A stretch of 64,000 bases of DNA from NAT127 sp034717695 (GCA_034717695.1 JAYELS010000021.1:124001-188000), one strand, 5' to 3'. Positions 25,628 through 35,154 are shown, counted from the stretch's first letter. Notes: generated by a model not told the origin, from the letters alone. A program made the numbers and translations.

Positions 25628-26974
25628 ATGAATCAGCCCGTGCAGCAGTTCATCATCGCCAAGCACCTCGACCGCCCCGAGAAACAGCCGGAGCCGCCGC
25701 TGCGCGGCGACCCGGTCACCGCCGACCGCTACATCTCCGCCGAGTACGCCCGGGAGGAGTGGCGCAAGGTGTGGATGCGCACCTGGAACGTGGCGGGCAT
25801 GTCCTACCACGTGGAGCAGCCAGGCGAATACATCACCGCCGACCTCGGCCACGACTCCATCATCTGCGTGCGGGGCGAGGACGGCCAGCTGCGCGCCTTT
25901 TTCAATTCCTGCCCCCACCGGGGCACCCGCATCACCGTCGCCGAGGAGGGCTACGCCCCCAAGTTCACCTGCCCCTACCACGGCTGGCAGTTCAACCACC
26001 AGGGCGATGTCATCGACGTGCCCTGCCCCGAGGACTTCCCCCAGGGCAACCCCTGTGACAAGGCGAGGCTCAAGAGCCTGCGCTGCGAGGAACTGTGGGG
26101 CTTCGTGTGGATCAACATGGACCCGGACGCGCCGGACCTGCGCACCGCCCTGGGGGACACCATCGTCAACGAGATCGGCGCCTACAACATGGAAAACATG
26201 GTGCGGGTGCTCAACATGACCGCCGACAGCCCCTGCAACTGGAAGATCATCACCGACAACTTCAACGAGGCCTACCACGTGCGGGAGCTGCACCCGGGCC
26301 TCATTCCCTACATCGAGGCCAACTACCAGGCCTGCCAGTTCGACATGCTCCCCGAGGGCCACAACCGCGGCTGGTTCCCCGCCCACCAGCCCTCCTCCCT
26401 GTTCGCCGGCGAGGAGGTGGACGAGCCACTGGTGAGCGTGATGAAGTTCTGGGGTCTCGACCCTAAGAATTATACCGGCAAGGACGGCCTCGCCCGCATC
26501 CGCGGCGATCTGCAACAGGCCAAGCGCGACCACTGGCGGGAGCGCGGCTACCTGCACTACGAAAACTACGCCGACTACCAGCTCAGCGACTACATCATCT
26601 ACAACATCTTCCCCAACGTGGTGGTCACCGTGGGCCCCGACGGGGTGCAGCTGCTGCGCCCCCGTCCGCACCCCTCCGGCGACCCCCAGCGCTGCCTGTT
26701 CGACCACTGGTGGATGGTGCCCAAAATCACCGGCCAGACCCACACCCCGTCCCCCGCCGGCGGCCCGGACCTGCCGGTGGAGGACGCGGAGCACGAGGTG
26801 ATCGTGTTCGGCGAGAAAACCCTGGGACGCACCGCCGACGAGGATCTCAGCATCGCCAAGATGCAGCAGGCGGGGCTGTCCTCCGCGGGCTACCAGCAGT
26901 TCTACCTGCCCAACCAGGAGCGCCGTGTCCAGCGCTTCCACGAAGTACTCAACGACCACATGAACAAGCCCTGA
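25628..26974 (+). CDS. Rieske ring-hydroxylating oxygenase, alpha subunit (copy 1)
   Basis: 448 residues. The Rieske [2Fe-2S] ligands are Cys95-x-His97 (CPHRGT) and Cys115-x-x-His118 (CPYHGW). The mononuclear iron site is DNFNEAYHVRELH, giving His217 and His222 plus a downstream carboxylate. It inserts oxygen into an inactive C-H or C=C of the substrate with electrons from a ferredoxin. ATG 25628 has GGAG and sits at the family's usual distance from the Rieske domain. First of a four-gene operon with SnoaL-like, VOC and flavoprotein genes. No beta subunit or own reductase is adjacent. Confidence 0.92.
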   Translation: MNQPVQQFIIAKHLDRPEKQPEPPLRGDPVTADRYISAEYAREEWRKVWMRTWNVAGMSYHVEQPGEYITADLGHDSIICVRGEDGQLRAFFNSCPHRGTRITVAEEGYAPKFTCPYHGWQFNHQGDVIDVPCPEDFPQGNPCDKARLKSLRCEELWGFVWINMDPDAPDLRTALGDTIVNEIGAYNMENMVRVLNMTADSPCNWKIITDNFNEAYHVRELHPGLIPYIEANYQACQFDMLPEGHNRGWFPAHQPSSLFAGEEVDEPLVSVMKFWGLDPKNYTGKDGLARIRGDLQQAKRDHWRERGYLHYENYADYQLSDYIIYNIFPNVVVTVGPDGVQLLRPRPHPSGDPQRCLFDHWWMVPKITGQTHTPSPAGGPDLPVEDAEHEVIVFGEKTLGRTADEDLSIAKMQQAGLSSAGYQQFYLPNQERRVQRFHEVLNDHMNKP

Positions 26975-26990
26975 CCGGAAGGAGACCCCC

Positions 26991-27413
26991 ATGGGATTTT
27001 CAGGCCCCCTGGAAGACCGCATCGCCATACAGGAACTCAACGCCGCCTACGGTGACGCCGTGTGCCGCAAGGACCGGGACGGCTTCGCCGCCTGCTTTGC
27101 CGAGGACGCCATCTGGCACCTGCCCTGGCGGGAGCCGGTCCACGGTCGCGAGGCCATCGTCGCCCTCTGGCTCGACCAGATCGCCAACTACCCATTTCTC
27201 AACTACGCGGGTTTCCTTGGCGCCCTGGAAGTGAACGGCGACAAGGCCAGCGGCCGGGTCTGGACCCGGGAACTGGTGGCGGGGGAGAGCGGCCCCGCCA
27301 CCCAGGTCACCGGTCGCTACGACCACCAGTATGTGAAGCGGGACGGGCGCTGGTACTTCCACCACAAGGCGTTCAACCCCCTCCACGGCATGGACTCCAT
27401 CGTCACTGACTGA
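26991..27413 (+). CDS. SnoaL/NTF2-like protein
   Basis: 140 residues, cone-shaped NTF2-like fold: EDRIAIQELNAAYGDAVCRK, then FAEDAIWHLPWREPVHGREA and VTGRYDHQYVKRDGRWYFHH. Proteins of this family act as small isomerases, hydrolases or as RHO-beta-like partners. Lying 16 bases after a Rieske alpha gene, it may take a beta-subunit-like or downstream enzymatic role. Strong AAGGAGA before ATG 26991. Confidence 0.82.
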   Translation: MGFSGPLEDRIAIQELNAAYGDAVCRKDRDGFAACFAEDAIWHLPWREPVHGREAIVALWLDQIANYPFLNYAGFLGALEVNGDKASGRVWTRELVAGESGPATQVTGRYDHQYVKRDGRWYFHHKAFNPLHGMDSIVTD

Positions 27414-27423
27414 GGCACCGGCA

Positions 27424-27954
27424 ATGCACAAGGCGGTATTTGGCAATCGCGCCATCCTCCAGAACAGCTGGGTGGTCACCGACATCCACGCCGCCATGGC
27501 GGCATGGACGGCCACCACCGGCATCGGCCCGTTCTTCCTGGTGGAAGGGGTCACCATCGAAAACCAGCTGCACCGGGGCAAGCCCACGGCGCTGGATGTC
27601 ACCTTCGCCCTGGCCCAGGCCGGGGATATCCAGATCGAACTGGTGTGCCAGCACAACGACGCGCCGTCCGCCTACCGGGACACGGTGCCCGCCGGTGTCT
27701 CGGCGTTCCACCACATGGCGCTGTACTGCCACGACTACGACGCGGACTTCGCCGCCTACAGCGGCGCCGGGGCCGACGTGGCCTTCACCGGCAGCTTCGG
27801 CGGCAAGCGCTTTTGCTACCTGGACACCACACCCACCATAGGCTGCATGATCGAACTGATCGAAGCGAGCGACACCCAGGACGCCTTCTTCGAGCGGATT
27901 CGCGCCGCCGCCCGGGACTGGGACGGCAGCGATCCGGTGCGCCCGGCTTTCTGA
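27424..27954 (+). CDS. VOC (glyoxalase-fold) family protein
   Basis: 176 residues with two beta-alpha-beta-beta-beta modules: NSWVVTDIHAAMAAWTATTG then FHHMALYCHDYDADFAAYSG. Possible metal ligands are His (FHHMAL) and Glu (MIELIE). The first-module ligand is less clear. Such proteins include extradiol dioxygenases, epimerases and lyases; a ring-cleaving or epimerase role in the operon is possible but not shown. Confidence 0.8.
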   Translation: MHKAVFGNRAILQNSWVVTDIHAAMAAWTATTGIGPFFLVEGVTIENQLHRGKPTALDVTFALAQAGDIQIELVCQHNDAPSAYRDTVPAGVSAFHHMALYCHDYDADFAAYSGAGADVAFTGSFGGKRFCYLDTTPTIGCMIELIEASDTQDAFFERIRAAARDWDGSDPVRPAF

Positions 27955-27983
27955 CCCGACACACTTTCCGACGGATTCGCCCC

Positions 27984-29432
27984 ATGACCGACAACCTGAT
28001 CCAGTTCCGCGACGTCCCCGCCTTCGACGACGAGGCGGATGTCATCGTCCTCGGCTACGGCATCGCCGGCGCCTGTGCCGCCCTCGAGGCCCGCCGCCTT
28101 GGTGGCGACGTGCTGGTGGTGGAGCGGGCGAGCGCCGGGGGCGGCGCCAGCGCCCTGTCCTCCGGCCTCTTCTACCTCGGCGGTGGCACCGCGGTACAGG
28201 CCGCCTGCGGCTACGAGGACAGCGCCGACAACATGTACCGCTACATGATCGCCAGCATGGGCAGCGAGAACGCCCATCTGGTGCGCCGCTACTGCGACGA
28301 CAACGTCGCCCACTTCGACTGGCTCGAAGCCCAGGGCGTGCCCTTCGAACGCACCTGCTACAAAGGCAAGGCGGTGTTCCTGGAGGGCACCGAGGGCCTG
28401 CTCGCCACCGGCAACGAGAAGGTCTGGCCCTACCGGGAAATCGCCCGCCCCGTGCCCCGGGGCCACCAGGCCGCCGGGCCCGGGGAGAGCCCCGGCGCCA
28501 TCGCCATGGCGGCCCTCCTGGCGCGCTGCGAGGAGGAGGGCGTGCGCGCCAGCCACGACAGCCAGGCCCTGGCGCTGGTCGTCGATGAGGGCGGGCGGGT
28601 GCGGGGCGTCAGGGTGCGGCGCGGCGGCCAGACGCTCCACTACCGGGCGCGGCGCGGGCTGGTGATCGCCACCGGCGGGTTTTCGATGAATGGGCAAATG
28701 ACCCGGGAAAATCTGCCCCTGCTGAGCGACACCGCCGAACCCCTCGGCAACCCCTACAACGACGGCGCCGGCATCACCCTCGGCGTCGCCGCCGGGGCCG
28801 CCACCGACGCCATGGACGGCATGATCGCCACCGCCTCCATCTACCCGCCAGGGCAACTGATCAAGGGCATCGTGGTGAACAACCGGGGCCAGCGCTTCGT
28901 GGCGGAGGACAGCTACCACGGTCGCACCGCCTCGTTCATCATGGAGCAGCCCGACCAGCGCGCCTACCTGATCGTCGATGGGGAGATCTTCGCCTACCCG
29001 GAAATCACCAGCGCCCGCCACCAACTGATCGACGGCTTCGATACCATCGAGGAAATGGAAGCGCGCCTCGCCCTGCCGGCGGGCTCCCTGGTGGAAACCC
29101 TGAAGTGCTACAACGAGGATGCCAAGCAGGGCACCGATCGCCTGTTCCACAAGGACAGGGAATGGCTGAAGCCCCTCGATCAGGGGCCCTGGGCGGCCTT
29201 CGATATTTCCTTCAACCGCTCCATCTACCTGTTCATGACTCTCGGGGGCCTCAAAATCAGCGCCAATGCCGAGGTGCTGGACAGCCGTGGCCGCCCCATC
29301 CCCGGTCTCTACGCCGCGGGGGCCTGTACCGCCCACATTCCCAAAACCGGCAAGAGCTACGCCAGCGGCATGAGCCTCGGCCCCGGCTCCTATTTCGGCC
29401 GGGTGACGGGTCGGCAGCTGATGGCGGACTGA
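27984..29432 (+). CDS. FAD-dependent dehydrogenase, 3-ketosteroid-dehydrogenase/fumarate-reductase-like
   Basis: 482 residues. The N-terminal FAD-binding motif DEADVIVLGYGIAGACAALE is followed by GGGASALSSGLFYLGGG. The C-terminal half has SMGLGPG-like SGMSLGPGSYFGRV and IPGLYAAGACTAH. The layout matches the KstD/FrdA family, which inserts or reduces C=C next to a carbonyl. Cytoplasmic, with no signal peptide. ATG 27984 was preferred because the FAD motif starts 18 residues later. Last gene of the Rieske operon, followed by a clear terminator. Confidence 0.87.
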   Translation: MTDNLIQFRDVPAFDDEADVIVLGYGIAGACAALEARRLGGDVLVVERASAGGGASALSSGLFYLGGGTAVQAACGYEDSADNMYRYMIASMGSENAHLVRRYCDDNVAHFDWLEAQGVPFERTCYKGKAVFLEGTEGLLATGNEKVWPYREIARPVPRGHQAAGPGESPGAIAMAALLARCEEEGVRASHDSQALALVVDEGGRVRGVRVRRGGQTLHYRARRGLVIATGGFSMNGQMTRENLPLLSDTAEPLGNPYNDGAGITLGVAAGAATDAMDGMIATASIYPPGQLIKGIVVNNRGQRFVAEDSYHGRTASFIMEQPDQRAYLIVDGEIFAYPEITSARHQLIDGFDTIEEMEARLALPAGSLVETLKCYNEDAKQGTDRLFHKDREWLKPLDQGPWAAFDISFNRSIYLFMTLGGLKISANAEVLDSRGRPIPGLYAAGACTAHIPKTGKSYASGMSLGPGSYFGRVTGRQLMAD

Positions 29433-29445
29433 AAGGGTGGAGCGG

Positions 29446-29473
29446 AAGGGGTCGCCTCGGCGGCCCCTTTTTT
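29446..29473 (+). terminator. Intrinsic terminator of the Rieske operon
   Basis: GGGGTCGCC (29448–29456) pairs with GGCGGCCCC (29459–29467), giving a GC stem with one G-U pair, followed by six T (29468–29473). It lies between the convergent flavoprotein and TetR genes. Confidence 0.88.
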
Positions 29474-29487
29474 CGAGCAAATGTCGT

Positions 29488-30273
29488 TCAGGCGAGGCCG
29501 TTGAAGCCGGCGGTGAAAAAGCGCGTCATTTTCTCGACGATGGTATCGAGGTCCGCCGCCTGGCAGCGGCCGTCACTCTGGCGATCCACCATGCCGGATT
29601 CCACCAGCACATGACTGATGGTGGCCTGGAAGAAATGGAAATACCAGTGCACGTCGGTGGCGTTCATGTTTGGATAGATGCGGCACAGGGCGGCGATGAA
29701 ATCCCGCACCACGGAATCGTAGTGGACGTTCACCGGCACGATGAAACTCTCCCCCTGGGGCAGATTGGCCACCTGGGCCAGCAGACGAATGTAATTGCGC
29801 CAGCCTTCTCCGCCCCTCAGGGCACGATCCACCACCGGCGCGATAAAGGCCCGCAGCACCTTGTCGGGCGCTGCCACACCGTTGCGCGCCTGCGCCAGCA
29901 CCTCGTCGAGGGCCTGGCGCATGGCGGCCACATTGTCGTCGGCGCGGCGATCTATCACCGCGCGAAAAAGATCTTCCTTCGAACCAAAATGGTAATGGGT
30001 CAGGGCCAGCTGAATATCCGCCGCCTTGCTGATATCCCGCAGGGACGTGCCGTAATAGCCCCGCTGCACGAACAGCGATTCGGCGGCATCGAGGATTTTT
30101 TCCTTGGTGTGGGGCGCCTTGCGGCGATCGGACCGGGGCTTGGCGGGCTTGCGGGGCTTGGCGGGTTTTTCCGCGCCGGCGACGGCCCTCACTTCGCCCT
30201 GGGCATCGCCCGATGTCGCGACGTCGACGGATTTCTGGCGGGATTTTGATATGCTGGACAAGACATTACTCAC
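29488..30273 (-). CDS. TetR-family transcriptional regulator
   Basis: 261 residues. A Lys/Pro-rich N-terminal tail (KPAKPRKPAKPRSDRRK) precedes the helix-turn-helix (ILDAAESLFVQRGYYGTSLR, ADIQLALTHYHFGSKEDLF). The effector domain is full length. The start is uncertain: GTG 30271–30273 is the first plausible codon in frame after non-conserved sequence, with no ribosome site visible. Convergent with the Rieske operon and divergent from an SDR gene. It could control either, and possibly the palindromes at 25.1–25.4 kb. Confidence 0.85.
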   Translation of the reverse strand: MSNVLSSISKSRQKSVDVATSGDAQGEVRAVAGAEKPAKPRKPAKPRSDRRKAPHTKEKILDAAESLFVQRGYYGTSLRDISKAADIQLALTHYHFGSKEDLFRAVIDRRADDNVAAMRQALDEVLAQARNGVAAPDKVLRAFIAPVVDRALRGGEGWRNYIRLLAQVANLPQGESFIVPVNVHYDSVVRDFIAALCRIYPNMNATDVHWYFHFFQATISHVLVESGMVDRQSDGRCQAADLDTIVEKMTRFFTAGFNGLA

Positions 30274-30436
30274 AGGTAAAAAAGCAGGGAAAACACCGTA
30301 ATCGAAGGATAAAGACCGCCACCGGCAATGTCCACCGCAACACCGATATTCAGCCAATTTGTCGGCATTGCTCCACTGACATGCAGCCTTTTCCCGCTGC
30401 CTCGCCAATCCCACCCAGACATCCCAAGGAGCACCG

Positions 30437-31213
30437 ATGGAACTGAGCGGCAAGACCTTGATCATCACCGGCGCGGCTCGCGGCATCGGCGCCGCCCTCG
30501 CCCGCCGTTTCGACCGCGAGAAACCCGAGGCGATGGTATTGCTGGATATCGATCCCCCGGGGCTGGAACAACTCGCCGGGCAGCTGGCCTGCGGTGATAT
30601 TGTCATCGACCGTTGCGATGTCGCCGACCCCGCCGCCATCGGCGCCGCAGTCCGCGATCTGGAAAGGCGTCGCGGCCGGGTGGATCTCTTTTGCGCCAAC
30701 GCCGGGATATTTCCCCGTGGCGGCGCCGACGCGCCCCTCGATATCTGGCAGCGGGCCATCGATATCAACCTCATGTCCCATGTGCACGCCGCCCGGGCCT
30801 GCCTGCCCGGGATGCTGGCGCGGGGCGCCGGGTATTTTCTCCACACCATTTCCGCCGCTGGCCTGCTCAGCCAGATCGGCTCGGCGCCCTACACCGCGAC
30901 CAAGCACGGCGCCCTCGGTTTTGCCGAGTGGCTCGCCATCACCCACGGCGACGCCGGTATCGGCGTCACGGCGCTGTGCCCCCAGGGGGTCGACACCGAC
31001 ATGCTCGCGGATATCGGCAATCCGGCTACGGTGGCGGTGGACGGCCTGGTGAGCGCCGAAGCGGTGGCGGACTGCGCCCTCGATGCGATCCGCGCCGGCA
31101 AATTCCTCGCCCTGCCCCACCCCGATGTGGCGGATTATTTTCGCCGGAAGGCCGAGGATCACGACCGCTGGCTGCGGGGAATGCGCCGGTTACAGAAAAA
31201 TCTTGCGCCCTGA
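30437..31213 (+). CDS. Short-chain dehydrogenase/reductase
   Basis: 258 residues. It has TGAARGIG cofactor motif near residue 12, NAG (CANAGIFPRG), Ser region HTISAAG and YTATKHG. Substrate unknown; the C-terminal LPHPDVADYFRRKAED is characteristic of SDRs of the fatty or steroid alcohol kind. AAGGAG before ATG 30437. Divergent from the TetR gene, so likely regulated by it. Ends before a strong bidirectional terminator. Confidence 0.88.
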   Translation: MELSGKTLIITGAARGIGAALARRFDREKPEAMVLLDIDPPGLEQLAGQLACGDIVIDRCDVADPAAIGAAVRDLERRRGRVDLFCANAGIFPRGGADAPLDIWQRAIDINLMSHVHAARACLPGMLARGAGYFLHTISAAGLLSQIGSAPYTATKHGALGFAEWLAITHGDAGIGVTALCPQGVDTDMLADIGNPATVAVDGLVSAEAVADCALDAIRAGKFLALPHPDVADYFRRKAEDHDRWLRGMRRLQKNLAP

Positions 31214-31218
31214 ACACA

Positions 31219-31245
31219 AAAACCCCGGACGCCGTCCGGGGTTTT
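31219..31245. terminator. Bidirectional intrinsic terminator
   Basis: AAAACCCCGGACG-C-CGTCCGGGGTTTT has 13-bp arms with a T-run on each strand. It lies between the convergent SDR and TonB receptor genes and should stop both transcripts. Confidence 0.9.
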
Positions 31246-31273
31246 CTTTTGTCACCCTGGTGGAAACCGGGGA

Positions 31274-33472
31274 TTACCAGCGGTATTTGAAATCCACGCC
31301 GTATTCCAGCGGGTCCGCCACCGAGGCGAAGGCCACCACGCCCGGCAGGTAGAGGATCTGCCCGTAGTAGGTCTTGTCGGTGAGGTTGCGGCCGTAGAGT
31401 CCGACGCTCCAGCGCTCGTCATCCGGCGTCCAGGAAATATTGGCGTTCACCAAGGTGATGTCGCCGATCTTTTCCTGGGGCAGGCCGGTGAAGGCGGTGT
31501 ATTTCGGGCTGCTGTGGGTGGTCTGCACGAAGAACTTGGCGGTGCCTGGGCCCACGGGAATTTCGTAGGTGGCGTTGGCGTTGCCGGACCAGCGGGGTGA
31601 ATTCATCAGGTTGTTGCCCTTGAAGTTCACCGGCACCAGGCCGCCGAGGCCGTCCGACACCAGGGTTTCGTAGTCGTCGTACTTGGCGTCCAGGTAGGCG
31701 AGACCCAGGTTCAGGGTCAGGCGCTCGGTGGCGAGGGCGGTCAGTTCCAGCTCCACACCCTGGCTGGTGGCCTCGCCGGCGTTGACGATACTGGCGCTGT
31801 TGGCGCCACTCGGCAGGGTGATGTTCTGGGTCACCTGCATGTCGTCGTACTGGTTGTAGAAGGCCGCCAGGTTCAGGCGCACGCGGCTGTCGAACAGATC
31901 GCTCTTCAAACCCACCTCGAAGGTATCGAGGTACTCGGTGTCGAACGGCCCGATATCCTCGGGGATGATGATGCGGCCGACGAAGCCACCGGATTTGAAG
32001 CCCCGGGCGTAGTAGCCATAGAGCATGGAGGCATCGCTCAGCTGGTAGTCGAGGCCGAACTTGTAGCCGATGTTGTCCCAGGAATCCTCGCCGCTGGCGA
32101 CCACCAGGGAGCCGGGAATGATCGGGTCATCGAAGCTGGCGAGACCGCCGTCGGTGGCGAAGGTATTGGCGGTGGTGGAGCGCGCCTTGGTGTCCTCGTG
32201 GCTGTAGCGGACGCCGGCCTGGAAGCGCAGGCGCTCGGAGATATCCCAGTACAGCTGGGTGAACAGGGAGCCGGACCAGTTGCGCTGCGCCTGGGTCTGG
32301 GGCTGGCCGAGGCCCGGCAGGAAGCCGTCGAGCACACCGCCCTGGTCGAGGTCGTACTCCTGGTAGAAGCCGAAGCCGCCCACCAGCAGTTGCACGCTGT
32401 CGTTCAGGTCGAAGGTGGTGCGCAGCTCCTGGGAGAACTGGTAGTGGTCCGTCTGGCGGCGGGTCTGGAGCAGTTGCAGCTCGGTGGCGTCGTCGTCGCT
32501 GTACAGATCCTGGTCGTATTCCCGGTAGTTGGTGATGGCGACGATGTCGCCCCAGCCGGCGCCGATGTTCTGGGTCAGGGTCAGGCTGTAGGTGTTGCGG
32601 TCGTTCTGATCCGGGGAGCTGGGGCTCAGGCCCCGGCGGTGGCGCAGCACGCCGGTGTCGTTGTAACCGGGCACCTGCAGGGCCATGCCGGGCTCGGCAA
32701 AGGTGATGCCGGGCTGGGAGCCGTTGCGGCTGCGCACGTATTCGCCGATCAGGGTGGCGTCGTAGCTGTCGGCGGTGTATTGCAAGTAGCCCCGCAGGGA
32801 GGTGATGTCGCGGCTGCCGAGATCGCCGCCGTTCAGGGTGTTCTTGAAGAAGCCGTCGTGGCCGGTGTGGAGGATGCTCACCTTGCCCGCCAGGTTCTCG
32901 CTGATGGGGAAGTTCACCGCCAGGTTGGCATCCATGCGGCCGTAATTGCCCGCGGTGACCTGGGCCTCGCCGCCGAATTCACCGGTGGGCTGCTTGGTGA
33001 CCACGTTGATCACACCGCCAGTGGTGTTGGCGCCGAACAGGGTGCCCTGGGGCCCGCGGAGGATTTCCACCCGCTCGATGTCGAACAGAGACAGCAGCGC
33101 CGCCGTGTTGACGCCGACCACCACGCCGTCCACCACCACCGACACGGTGGTGCCCACGTAGGGGTCGGCGTCGTTCACGCCCACGCCGCGGATGGTGAAC
33201 ACCGCCGAGTCCGGGGAGTTGGCGAAGGTGTTGATCTGCACGTTGGGGATGGCATTTTGCAGACCGGAGATATTGGTGATGTTCTGGTCGGCGATGGCAT
33301 CACCGGTCACCGCGGTCACGGCGATGGGGACTTCCTGCATGCTTTCCGCGCGCTTCTGGGCGGTGACCACCACCTCCTCCAGCATGCGGGTTTCCTGGGC
33401 CTGGGCAGCGGACAGCCCGCCGAGGGCGGTGGCCGCGATCGCCGAGCAGAGCAGCGTCTTGGTTGCTTTCAT
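31274..33472 (-). CDS. TonB-dependent outer-membrane receptor
   Basis: 732 residues with a signal peptide (cleaved after AAQAQ, about residue 26), plug start MLEEVVVTAQKRAESMQEVP, plug motif LRGPQGTLFGANTTGGVIN and barrel ending KYRW. It is a different subfamily from the receptor at 22819. Start ATG 33472 is preceded by GAAAG and places the signal peptide. Upstream on the same strand is a carboxymuconolactone-decarboxylase-like gene, 86 bases away. Confidence 0.93.
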   Translation of the reverse strand: MKATKTLLCSAIAATALGGLSAAQAQETRMLEEVVVTAQKRAESMQEVPIAVTAVTGDAIADQNITNISGLQNAIPNVQINTFANSPDSAVFTIRGVGVNDADPYVGTTVSVVVDGVVVGVNTAALLSLFDIERVEILRGPQGTLFGANTTGGVINVVTKQPTGEFGGEAQVTAGNYGRMDANLAVNFPISENLAGKVSILHTGHDGFFKNTLNGGDLGSRDITSLRGYLQYTADSYDATLIGEYVRSRNGSQPGITFAEPGMALQVPGYNDTGVLRHRRGLSPSSPDQNDRNTYSLTLTQNIGAGWGDIVAITNYREYDQDLYSDDDATELQLLQTRRQTDHYQFSQELRTTFDLNDSVQLLVGGFGFYQEYDLDQGGVLDGFLPGLGQPQTQAQRNWSGSLFTQLYWDISERLRFQAGVRYSHEDTKARSTTANTFATDGGLASFDDPIIPGSLVVASGEDSWDNIGYKFGLDYQLSDASMLYGYYARGFKSGGFVGRIIIPEDIGPFDTEYLDTFEVGLKSDLFDSRVRLNLAAFYNQYDDMQVTQNITLPSGANSASIVNAGEATSQGVELELTALATERLTLNLGLAYLDAKYDDYETLVSDGLGGLVPVNFKGNNLMNSPRWSGNANATYEIPVGPGTAKFFVQTTHSSPKYTAFTGLPQEKIGDITLVNANISWTPDDERWSVGLYGRNLTDKTYYGQILYLPGVVAFASVADPLEYGVDFKYRW

Positions 33473-33558
33473 GGTGTCTTTCCTCGTTATCAGCTTGTTG
33501 TCTTGCAATGGAAGGCGCCGGCCGCACGGCATGGCTCGGCCGGAACGGTGGAAATTCG

Positions 33559-34152
33559 TCAGCGCACCACCACCGGCTCCCCGCTCCAGGGAGTGATGGG
33601 CGCGCCGGATCGCTCGCGGTAGGCGTCGGGGAGTTCCTCCACCATGTCCCACACCGCGCCGAGGCGGCCAAAGCCCACGCAGAACGCGACCCAGACGCCG
33701 AGCTCCACCAGCTGGGGCTCGGTAAAGTGGCGGCGCAGCTCGTCGAAGGTGGCGTCGTCGATACGCAGATGGTCGGTGGCGAAATGGTCGGCGTAGCGCA
33801 GGGCGGCCTTTTCCGCCTCGCTGAGGTCCGGCGCCTCCAGGGGCTTGTCGAGGGAGCACACCAGGTTTTCATCCACCCCCGCGTCCACCGCGTCCCGGTA
33901 GCGGATCGCCAGGCAGCTGCGGCACTGGTTGTGGAAGGCGACACGAAGGCGCACCAGTTCCTTGAGGCGCTGCCCGAGGGTCCAGTCCTCGGCGATGCCG
34001 GCACCCAGGGCAATGACGCCCCTGGCCATGGCGGGGCGGTGGGCGAACACCCGCATCGCCCCCTGCTCCAGGGCCGTGGCGCCCTCGGCGCCAAACAGCT
34101 CGCGCAGCCCGGGCTCCCACTGGCCGGGCTCAAGCTTGGTGATTCTGGTCAT
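33559..34152 (-). CDS. Carboxymuconolactone decarboxylase (AhpD-like) family protein
   Basis: 197 residues with the AhpD-fold CxxC motif in NQCRSCLAIRYRDA and a general acid region in DLSEAEKAALRYADHFATDH. Such proteins act as peroxidase partners or as decarboxylases/isomerases. ATG 34152 was chosen because 27 upstream in-frame residues are AT-rich promoter DNA. AGGGGG precedes it. Upstream lies the AAACA-N8-TGTTT palindrome. Confidence 0.82.
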   Translation of the reverse strand: MTRITKLEPGQWEPGLRELFGAEGATALEQGAMRVFAHRPAMARGVIALGAGIAEDWTLGQRLKELVRLRVAFHNQCRSCLAIRYRDAVDAGVDENLVCSLDKPLEAPDLSEAEKAALRYADHFATDHLRIDDATFDELRRHFTEPQLVELGVWVAFCVGFGRLGAVWDMVEELPDAYRERSGAPITPWSGEPVVVR

Positions 34153-34199
34153 GGTCAACCCCCTGTCGGCGTCGATCCAGCGGACCTCACCGACAAACA

Positions 34200-34217
34200 A
34201 AACATTTATGACTGTTT
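34200..34217. promoter_or_regulatory. AAACA-N8-TGTTT palindrome, second copy
   Basis: AAACATTTATGACTGTTT differs by one base from the copy at 17807. It is 48 bases before the AhpD-like gene and 260 bases before the divergent TetR gene. The remainder of the 324-base gap 34153–34476 is GC-rich with nothing else recognised. Confidence 0.55.
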
Positions 34218-34476
34218 TTATACGATCGACCAAATTCTAGCGGGAAACGGCGCGCTGTCAAGGGTGGCAAGCAACAAATTCATGGCCCGGAGGGTGCCCG
34301 GGCGGGGCACCGGCAACCCCGGCAAAACCCGCCCCCGCGCCGCCAAGCCGACACGCCGGAGGTTTACGAATCAACATTCCGGTTCCACTGCTGGACGACC
34401 CCGCCGCCCGGTGCCAAGATTGCCCCGAGGCGGCGGGGCTCCCCCCGCCGCAATCACCACAAGGAACACCCGCTCC

Positions 34477-35154
34477 ATGGCGAAAAAGCCCCTGTCCACC
34501 CCCGGCGCCATCGACTGGCTCAACGACACCGACTGGGTGTATGCCCCCGTCCAGGACCGCAGCCGCAAGACCCTGCGACAGGTTCTCACCACCGCCAAGA
34601 CCCTGTTCGTCGCCAAGGGTTTCGACGAGACCACCGTCACCGAGATCTCCCGCCAATCGAAAATCTCCGTGGGCTCCATCTACCACCGCTTTCCCGACAA
34701 GCAGTCGATACTCTACGCGATACTCGAAACCTACCGGCGCACCCGCTTCGCGGAGATCGACGAGCTGACCCGGGAGGCGCTGTGGCAGGGCAAGGGGGCG
34801 GCGGATGTGCTCGACTTCCACATCGAGATCATCTTCAGCGCCAGCCGCAAGGACAGGGGGTTCTTCCGCCTGATCGAGCGCCAGCGGATCGTCGACAAGG
34901 TGGTGCGGGACATGCAGATCGAATGGAACCAGCGCTTCTGCGACATCATCGCCGGGCTGTTGCGGCCCCACGCCGGGGATCTCGGCCACGCCGACATCGA
35001 CCGGGCGGTGCGCTACGCCCACAACATCATCAGGGGCTCGGTGATGTGGTCGATCCTCCCGGATCAGGACGGCGAGCTGCCCCTTCAGGTCAACAGCGAC
35101 GAGTACCGCGCCGAGGCGCGGCGGATGGCCGCCGCCTACCTCGGTATCCACTGA
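34477..35154 (+). CDS. TetR-family transcriptional regulator
   Basis: 225 residues. Helix-turn-helix residues 32–80 include LRQVLTTAKTLFVAKGFDET and ISVGSIYHRFPDKQSILYAI. The C-terminal domain has FFRLIERQRIVDKVVRDMQI. AAGGA before ATG 34477. Divergent from the AhpD-like gene whose promoter bears the AAACA-N8-TGTTT palindrome, so this regulator is a candidate for binding it; the 17.8-kb copy would then be a distant target. Confidence 0.87.
   Translation: MAKKPLSTPGAIDWLNDTDWVYAPVQDRSRKTLRQVLTTAKTLFVAKGFDETTVTEISRQSKISVGSIYHRFPDKQSILYAILETYRRTRFAEIDELTREALWQGKGAADVLDFHIEIIFSASRKDRGFFRLIERQRIVDKVVRDMQIEWNQRFCDIIAGLLRPHAGDLGHADIDRAVRYAHNIIRGSVMWSILPDQDGELPLQVNSDEYRAEARRMAAAYLGIH

Noticed and set aside
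34132..34139. A fourth CAAGCTTG
   Set aside because: It lies within codons of the AhpD-like gene and lacks the A-rich left and T-rich right flanks of the three promoter sites.
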